Origin: Ignavibacteriales bacterium
GTDB lineage: Bacteria > Bacteroidota > Ignavibacteria > Ignavibacteriales > Ignavibacteriaceae
Reading direction: 5' to 3'
Length of the DNA: 11,919 bases
NCBI GenBank assembly: GCA_027349615.1
Contig: DAIEML010000053.1
Span: forward strand, 1-11,919
Made by a program: the position numbers and the translations under genes
Notes under the pieces: model-generated
Told to the model about the DNA's origin: nothing
Database searches by the model: none
Seen by the model: only the letters and a program-made list of their open reading frames with translations
In this document: one piece after another, positions 6,716 through 11,919 of the stretch
Numbering within the stretch: position 1 is the stretch's first letter
How the letters are laid out: every line of letters starts with the position of its first letter

Positions 6716-8998
6716 TTAGTTTGTTGAAGAAAGTTGGTCGTCTAAATTTGAATAAAGTGAAAGCAAAACTTTTTCGGGCGTTAAAGGTGCAGAAAAATTA
6801 AAATTTTTATGCGGTCGAAAAATTTTCATTGCATTTAATATCGCAAAATAAACTCCAATACCATACATTAGAGGCGGCTCTCCAATAGCTTTAGAATTAA
6901 ATATTCCCATTGGATTAGTCGAATTTTCTAAAAAATTTATTTCGATGTTTTCCGGTGTAAAGTGTATATCCGGAATTTTATAAGTTGATAATGAATCGGT
7001 TAATAATTTCCCTTGATCATTGTAAATTACATCTTCAATCGTCATCCAGCCAAGCCCTTGTACAATTGCTCCTTCAGCTTGACCTTTGTCTATAATCTTG
7101 TCCAAAGATTTTCCAAAATCATGAACGACTTTAACTGAATCAATTTTATAAATTCCTCTCAAGCAATCTAAAGTTACTTCAATTACCGATGTTCCTACCG
7201 AATAATAAGCGAAAGGATTTCCTTTCGAAATATTTTTATTAAATGAAATTCCAGGAGTAGCATACTGACTTTGCGAAGACAAATTAACTCTCTTCATAAA
7301 AGCTGATTTAATTACATCTTCCCATTTTATGTTAGTAGGTTTGTCAATGATATATACTATTTCATCTTTTATGTGTACAGAAATATTATTTTCAATTTGT
7401 AAATCTTGCCTTATCGAACTAGTTAGTCGATCACGAAGTGAATGACATGCAATTTCTAATGCTTTGCCATTTAAGTCAGCGCTGCTGCTTGCTGCAGTCG
7501 GTGATGCATTCGCAATTCTAGTTGTATTTGAAGCTTCAATTTTGATTTTGTCTATATTGATTGAAAATATAATTGAAGCAATATTCCTTAATTTTTGATT
7601 GACTCCTTGTCCCATCTCAATTGCTGCGGTTGTAATGCCTACACTTCCATCAGAATAAATATGAACAAGTGCGCTTGCCTGATTCATAAAAGTATTTGTA
7701 AATGAAATACCAAAGCAAACGGGCATAACCGCAATTCCTTTTTTCAAAAGTAAATTTGATTTATTGAAAGATTCAATTCCATTTTTGATTTTTTGGAGCT
7801 GATATTTTTTATCGAGTTCATTCCAACACCTTCGTATATTTGAATTTTTAATTTTCTGGCCATATGGAAATTCATCACCTTCATTTAATAAATTTTTTTC
7901 TTGAATAAAAATCGGATCGATTCCCATAGATTCAGCTGCTTTATATATCGCCGCTTCCATAACAAACATTGCTTGTGGGCCGCCGAATCCTCTGAATGCA
8001 GTATTAGGTGGAAGATTAGTCCTACAGCAATAACCAGTAGCTTTTACGTTTGGAATAAAGTAACTGTTTGTTGCATGGAAAAGTGTTCTATCTAAAATTG
8101 CCGGAGAAAGATCTGCGGAGGCACCAGCGTTTTGATAATAAGAAACTTCGTAGGCAAGAATTTTTCCATCTTTCGTTAAGCCAATTTTAAAATCGGATGA
8201 ATAAGGATGACGCTTGCCAGTCAATTTTATATCTTCTTGTCTGGATAAAACAAGTTTAACAGGTTTTTTTAATTTGTAGGAGGCCAAAGCAGCCATTGCC
8301 GCCCAGGCATTTGCTTGATCTTCTTTTCCTCCAAATCCTCCGCCTAACCTCATAGTATCAACTTCAACTTTGTTCATAGCTAATCCAAGAACTCGTGCAA
8401 CTGTTCGTTGAACAACTGTTGGACCTTGAGTTGAAGAATAAATTTTTATTCCGCCTCCTTCAATTGGAAAGGCAAGTGCACTTTGAGTTTCTAAATAAAT
8501 ATGCTCTTGTCCACTCGTATCAGCTTTGCCTGAAACGATGACATCACAGTTTTTCCAAGCATTTTCAACATCACCTAAAGAAAATATTTGAGGGGGAATA
8601 ATTAATTCTCCTTTTGAAAAAGCTTCTCTTGGATCAGTAATTATAGGGAGGTCTTCAATATCAATTTTAATTTTATCTCTTGCTTGTTTAGCGCTATATT
8701 GATTTTCGGCAATTACTATCGCTATAGGTTGGCCAATATATTTAACTTCGTCATAAGCAAGTAGTTCTTCATCTGGAATAATTCCTCCGATTTGATTTTC
8801 GCCAGGAATATCTGAAGAAGTAAAAATTCCGTTGACGCCTGATAGATTTTTTGCCACATCTATATTTAATAATTTGATTTTACCATGTGCTTTTGGTGAG
8901 TAAAAAACTGCAGCGTAAAGTGTTCCCTCAGGCGCAATCATATCATCTACAAAAAGAGATTCTCCACGAACATGCTGAGTAAGATCATACCTGCTCAT
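6716..8998 (-). CDS. xdhB: Xanthine dehydrogenase molybdopterin-binding subunit
   Basis: This 760-residue subunit carries the molybdenum active site that hydroxylates hypoxanthine and xanthine toward urate. The sequence follows the bovine enzyme closely: STQGP with Q191, GGGFGGKE ending in E226 (bovine E802), FRGFGGPQ with R336 (bovine R880), FGISFT (bovine F914 region), PTAASSSADLNG (500-511), and GEPPL with the catalytic base E707 (bovine E1261). E226 and R336 are the purine-anchoring pair, so this is a purine hydroxylase and not an aldehyde or carbon monoxide dehydrogenase. The length matches bacterial XdhB (about 770). A TTG at 9010 is open, but the ATG at 8998 has GGGGA 5 nt before it and starts right at the domain. 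The gene overlaps the end of xdhA by 14 bp, suggesting translational coupling. The sulfuration/insertion factor xdhC is not seen here and must be encoded elsewhere. Confidence 0.95.
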   Translation of the reverse strand: MSRYDLTQHVRGESLFVDDMIAPEGTLYAAVFYSPKAHGKIKLLNIDVAKNLSGVNGIFTSSDIPGENQIGGIIPDEELLAYDEVKYIGQPIAIVIAENQYSAKQARDKIKIDIEDLPIITDPREAFSKGELIIPPQIFSLGDVENAWKNCDVIVSGKADTSGQEHIYLETQSALAFPIEGGGIKIYSSTQGPTVVQRTVARVLGLAMNKVEVDTMRLGGGFGGKEDQANAWAAMAALASYKLKKPVKLVLSRQEDIKLTGKRHPYSSDFKIGLTKDGKILAYEVSYYQNAGASADLSPAILDRTLFHATNSYFIPNVKATGYCCRTNLPPNTAFRGFGGPQAMFVMEAAIYKAAESMGIDPIFIQEKNLLNEGDEFPYGQKIKNSNIRRCWNELDKKYQLQKIKNGIESFNKSNLLLKKGIAVMPVCFGISFTNTFMNQASALVHIYSDGSVGITTAAIEMGQGVNQKLRNIASIIFSINIDKIKIEASNTTRIANASPTAASSSADLNGKALEIACHSLRDRLTSSIRQDLQIENNISVHIKDEIVYIIDKPTNIKWEDVIKSAFMKRVNLSSQSQYATPGISFNKNISKGNPFAYYSVGTSVIEVTLDCLRGIYKIDSVKVVHDFGKSLDKIIDKGQAEGAIVQGLGWMTIEDVIYNDQGKLLTDSLSTYKIPDIHFTPENIEINFLENSTNPMGIFNSKAIGEPPLMYGIGVYFAILNAMKIFRPHKNFNFSAPLTPEKVLLSLYSNLDDQLSSTN

Positions 8999-10415
8999 AC
9001 AAATCCCCAAGACTAATTTGTTCAGGAAAAAGCTTTAGAAAATGAGCAAATATTAATTGTCGAAGCAATAAACTTTTATATTCTTTGGATCCGCGCACAT
9101 CACTAATTGGTGAAATCTCTTTTTGTGCAATTTTTGCTGCTTCGTTTATATTTCTAAAACTGATTTCCTTTTTTGTTAAAAATTCAGACGTGTTGAATAA
9201 TAAAATTGGATACGGAGCAACACCGCCTGCAGATAACGAAATATTTGTTATCAATTCATTTTCTTTTGTTAAATGTAAAGCAGAATTAACCGCGGCTATA
9301 TCAAGGTGTGCTCTTCGTGCAACTTTTTCAAAATTGGTATATGAATATTTCGATGGAATAGGGAAGTAAATTATATCAAGAATTTCATCATTTTTCTTAT
9401 CTAAAATTTTATAACCTTTAAAAAAATTTTTAAGTGAAACCTCTCTATTTGATTTCTCGGTTCTTAGGCTTAGAATAGAATTTAATGATAAAAAGAATAT
9501 CGTCATATCTCCGATAGGTGAGGCATTCACAATATTTCCACCTAAAGTTGCTCTATTTCTTATTTGATGAGAGCCAAATAGATCAAAATAATTTTTTATT
9601 TCGGGGAAATATTTTTGAAGAATTGTGGAATTTTGTATCTCATAAACTGTCGTATTGGCTTTTACAAATACGAATTTATCGTTTTCCCAAATTTTTTGTA
9701 AAAGATTTTTTGGGACGAAATTAAATCCATTTTTTAAAATCTCATCTTCCTTCTGAAGAAATAAATCAGTAGCTCCGGCAGCCAAATATCGGCTTTCTGC
9801 AGGAATAGTGTGAAGCTCAAAATTGTTTTTATTAATTTCTTTTAATCGTTTGGGAATATTCAAAAAGTATTCTGGTAAAAATTTATTATCAACAAGATTT
9901 ATCAAATAGTTTTTTTCATCTTTAAATTTCCCAAACAAATTAGACTCAATATTTTTTACTGAATTTATTATTGAAGTATATCCTGTGCATCTGCAAATAT
10001 TTCCATCAATTGATTCAATTAGTTCAAGAAAATTATTCTTTTTATTTAGTACTGCGCCGGTAAGCGAAATGATAAATCCAGGCGTACAAAATCCACATTG
10101 ACTTCCGCCTTCATGAACAAATGCATTTTGAATTGGAGTTAATTCTGAATTATTTAATCCTTCAATTGTTAAAAGATGTTTTCCATTTAATGCAGCTACT
10201 GGTAATAAACATGAGTTTATTGTTTTATACAAAATTTCATTTCCAATTAATTCGCCTAAAAGAACTGTGCATGCGCCGCAATCTCCTTCATGGCAGCCTT
10301 CTTTAGTTCCTGATAAATTTAAATATTTGCGAATAAAATCAAGCGTAGATATTACTGGATTTATCGAAATATTAACTAAACTTTGGTTACAAATAAATTC
10401 TAATTTTGCTTCCAC
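8985..10415 (-). CDS. xdhA: Xanthine dehydrogenase iron-sulfur/FAD subunit
   Basis: This 476-residue subunit moves electrons from the molybdenum centre to its acceptor, normally NAD+. An N-terminal plant-ferredoxin-like [2Fe-2S] domain has C41, C46, C49 and C69; a second [2Fe-2S] domain has C107, C110 (CGFC), C141 and C143 (CRC). From about 180 comes the FAD-binding domain with LAAGATDL (211-218) and RNRATLGGNIVNASPIGD (286-303), then the CO-dehydrogenase flavoprotein C-terminal domain. All eight cysteines are present. The two-subunit layout and length resemble Rhodobacter capsulatus XdhA/XdhB. The start is GTG at 10415, the only usable in-frame start before an upstream stop at 10479-10481; CGGGAT lies a few bases upstream as a possible ribosome binding site. 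It is the first gene of the minus-strand xdhA-xdhB-arcC set and is divergent from a membrane P-loop protein. Confidence 0.95.
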   Translation of the reverse strand: MEAKLEFICNQSLVNISINPVISTLDFIRKYLNLSGTKEGCHEGDCGACTVLLGELIGNEILYKTINSCLLPVAALNGKHLLTIEGLNNSELTPIQNAFVHEGGSQCGFCTPGFIISLTGAVLNKKNNFLELIESIDGNICRCTGYTSIINSVKNIESNLFGKFKDEKNYLINLVDNKFLPEYFLNIPKRLKEINKNNFELHTIPAESRYLAAGATDLFLQKEDEILKNGFNFVPKNLLQKIWENDKFVFVKANTTVYEIQNSTILQKYFPEIKNYFDLFGSHQIRNRATLGGNIVNASPIGDMTIFFLSLNSILSLRTEKSNREVSLKNFFKGYKILDKKNDEILDIIYFPIPSKYSYTNFEKVARRAHLDIAAVNSALHLTKENELITNISLSAGGVAPYPILLFNTSEFLTKKEISFRNINEAAKIAQKEISPISDVRGSKEYKSLLLRQLIFAHFLKLFPEQISLGDLYEQV

Positions 10416-10439
10416 TTTATCCCGGTTAATAACTTTAGA

Positions 10440-10468
10440 AAAATAAGTTTTAGTTGGTGAAGTATCAA
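10440..10468 (-). promoter_or_regulatory. Possible promoter of xdhA-xdhB-arcC
   Basis: On the minus strand TTGATA (10468-10463), a 17-nt spacer and TATTTT (10445-10440) precede the GTG at 10415 by about 24 nt. The first box matches five of six consensus bases, the second four. The 183-bp divergent gap (10416-10598) would also have to hold the plus-strand promoter; it is too AT-rich for me to pick one there. Confidence 0.35.
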
Positions 10469-10598
10469 GTAGAATATTTCAAATTTTGGTAAAACATCAG
10501 GCCAAGAAAAAATTTCTAATTATTTATGCTAATATTAAAAATAAATTTTTATATTAAGATAAATTAATTTGTGTGAATTGAATAAATGGAAATAGATA

Positions 10599-11919
10599 TT
10601 GAAAAATAATAGTAAAATTAATCCAGTTTGGTTGAAATCTACTGTTGTAGGAAGCTTATGGGCATCTAGTGAAATTATTTTAGGAAGTTTTTTACATAAT
10701 GTACAAGCGCCTTTTTCGGGTACAATTCTTTCTGCAATTGGAGTAATATTATTAGTAGCTAGCGAAAGATTTTGGAAAACGAAAGGAATTATTTGGCGTG
10801 CCGGAGTAATTTGTGCGGTAATGAAAACGATTTCACCTAGCGCAGATATTTTTGGTCCAATGATTAGCATTGCAGCAGAAGCATTTCTGCTAGAATTATT
10901 TATAAAACTATTTGGATCAAATTACTTTGGATATATTATCGGTGGTGGTTTTGCTGTTTCATGGAGCTTATTTTATAAAATTTTTGGTTCTATAATTGTT
11001 TACGGATTTAGTATTGTGGAATTATATTCCAAGTTATATCAATTCGCAGCTAGACAAATAGATTTTAAATTTATTAGTCCATGGACATTAATTCTTCTTT
11101 TATTTTTTATTTATATGCTGTTTGGCGGGAGTGCAGGAATTTTTGGCAAACTTGTTGGCGATAAAGCTGTACTAAGCAATGAAAAGAAAATCTATTCTTC
11201 TCAAAATATTCATCCAATTATTGAATTAACATCTTCAAGTGTAAATCAGAAATTTTCTATTTATATACTTTTATTTCATGTTCTTGCAATTATATCTGGA
11301 TTATTTGTTCTAAATTTTTTCACACTTTGGATTTCTGCAATTTATATTTTTGGCTACGTTACTTTTTGTTTATTTCAATATCAACAAAATCTTAAAAGAT
11401 TAAAGAAGCCGAAGTTTTGGATTTTACTTGTTGCGATTACTTTACTTTCCGGATTTTTATTAAGCAGTTTAAGAAATAATTCTCATGGATTTAGTTTGTC
11501 TGGTCTTTCAGTTGGTGCTGCGATAAATATACGAGCTTTTTTAATGATTTTTGGATTTTCCAGTTTAAGCATTGAGCTTAGAAACCCGAAAATTGAAAAT
11601 TGGTTTAAAAGAAAAGGCATGGGGCAATTATCGCAGTCGCTTGAAGCTGCATTTAAGATACTACCATTTATGGCCGCAAATATTTCTGAAGAAAAAAAAC
11701 TTTTTAAGAAGCCAATTGAAGCGTCAGCAAATCTTATTTTAAAAGCAAATTATTGGTTGGAAAAAATTGAAAAAAATTCATACGGATTGCCAATCGTATT
11801 TATTATAACTGGTGAAAGAGGATCTGGAAAATCAACATTGTTGCGTATGATAGCAGGCTTGGATACACCCGATAAAGGCTCTATCTGGTTACACGGGAAA
11901 AATTCAGCTTTTATGTCTG
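10599..11919 (+). CDS. Multi-membrane protein with C-terminal P-loop; probable fused ECF-type transporter (3' end outside window)
   Basis: From TTG at 10599 the frame stays open to the window end, 440 residues. Residues about 14-135 are hydrophobic with several spans and conserved-looking Gly/Pro turns (PFSGTIL 38-44, KTISPSA 76-82, GPMISI 86-91), resembling a substrate-binding S component. Further spans lie at about 160-182, 220-260, 272-290 and 298-322. After the last span comes an amphipathic, charged stretch (about 324-370), as in the coupling region of EcfT/CbiQ. Then VFIITGERGSGKST (400-413) is a Walker A motif, followed by LLRMIAGLDTPDKGSIWLHG, which reads like an ABC ATPase. The order S-like, T-like, ATPase suggests a one-chain ECF importer. 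Walker B and the signature motif lie outside the window, so a THEP1-like NTPase remains possible. It is divergent from xdhA, so purine or molybdoenzyme-cofactor uptake is a guess. TTG is the only upstream in-frame start; an ATG at 10586 is one frame off. Confidence 0.7.
   Translation, partial: MKNNSKINPVWLKSTVVGSLWASSEIILGSFLHNVQAPFSGTILSAIGVILLVASERFWKTKGIIWRAGVICAVMKTISPSADIFGPMISIAAEAFLLELFIKLFGSNYFGYIIGGGFAVSWSLFYKIFGSIIVYGFSIVELYSKLYQFAARQIDFKFISPWTLILLLFFIYMLFGGSAGIFGKLVGDKAVLSNEKKIYSSQNIHPIIELTSSSVNQKFSIYILLFHVLAIISGLFVLNFFTLWISAIYIFGYVTFCLFQYQQNLKRLKKPKFWILLVAITLLSGFLLSSLRNNSHGFSLSGLSVGAAINIRAFLMIFGFSSLSIELRNPKIENWFKRKGMGQLSQSLEAAFKILPFMAANISEEKKLFKKPIEASANLILKANYWLEKIEKNSYGLPIVFIITGERGSGKSTLLRMIAGLDTPDKGSIWLHGKNSAFMS

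Noticed and set aside
10480..10515. Short inverted repeat TTGG...CCAA in the xdhA upstream region as an operator
   Set aside because: Only four base pairs per arm in AT-rich DNA, and no regulator gene nearby to link it to.
10416..10598. A molybdenum-cofactor or purine riboswitch before xdhA
   Set aside because: The likely leader is only about 18-25 nt and no conserved riboswitch core is visible on either strand of the gap.
10535..10870. 111-codon minus-strand frame in the divergent region
   Set aside because: It is antisense to the start of the long membrane/P-loop gene, which has clear membrane-span composition and a Walker A motif further on.

Overview
The window is AT-rich DNA with short intergenic gaps. 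Coding sequence is rich in Asn, Lys and Ile, and several genes lack a Shine-Dalgarno site and have an A/T-rich stretch before the ATG. Together with a secreted Tricorn-type peptidase and stand-alone receiver proteins, this suggests the Bacteroidota/Ignavibacteriota/Chlorobi side of the tree, perhaps an Ignavibacteria-like organism. This is inference from style; no marker gene is present. I see no rRNA, tRNA, CRISPR array, insertion sequence or phage gene.

Left part (1-1532): the C-terminal part of a sensor histidine kinase on the plus strand runs convergently into two minus-strand single-domain response regulators. The regulators are clear paralogues (about 45% identical by hand alignment, no gaps). 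Each has a promoter-like TTRACT-N16-GATAAT element exactly 24 nt before its ATG.

Middle (1641-5541): a large secreted Tricorn-like S41 peptidase on the minus strand, closed by a perfect 13-bp hairpin. Upstream lies about 600 bp without a confident gene. It holds a possible 44-residue membrane microprotein on the plus strand and a cluster of hairpins, including a probable bidirectional terminator.

Right part (5542-11919): a minus-strand set xdhA-xdhB-carbamate kinase. XdhA ([2Fe-2S] plus FAD) and XdhB (molybdopterin) overlap and form a two-subunit xanthine dehydrogenase with its purine-binding and catalytic residues in place. The carbamate kinase follows after 73 bp and could make ATP from carbamoyl phosphate late in purine breakdown. 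Divergent from xdhA, and cut by the window edge, is a long multi-membrane protein ending in a P-loop. Its layout suggests an ECF-type transporter with the S-like, T-like and ATPase parts fused in one chain. It starts with TTG, or with an ATG one frame away.

The main hypothesis is that xdhAB, the kinase and the fused transporter form a purine-salvage or purine-catabolism module. The transporter's substrate (a purine, or a cofactor or metal for the molybdoenzyme) is not readable from sequence.
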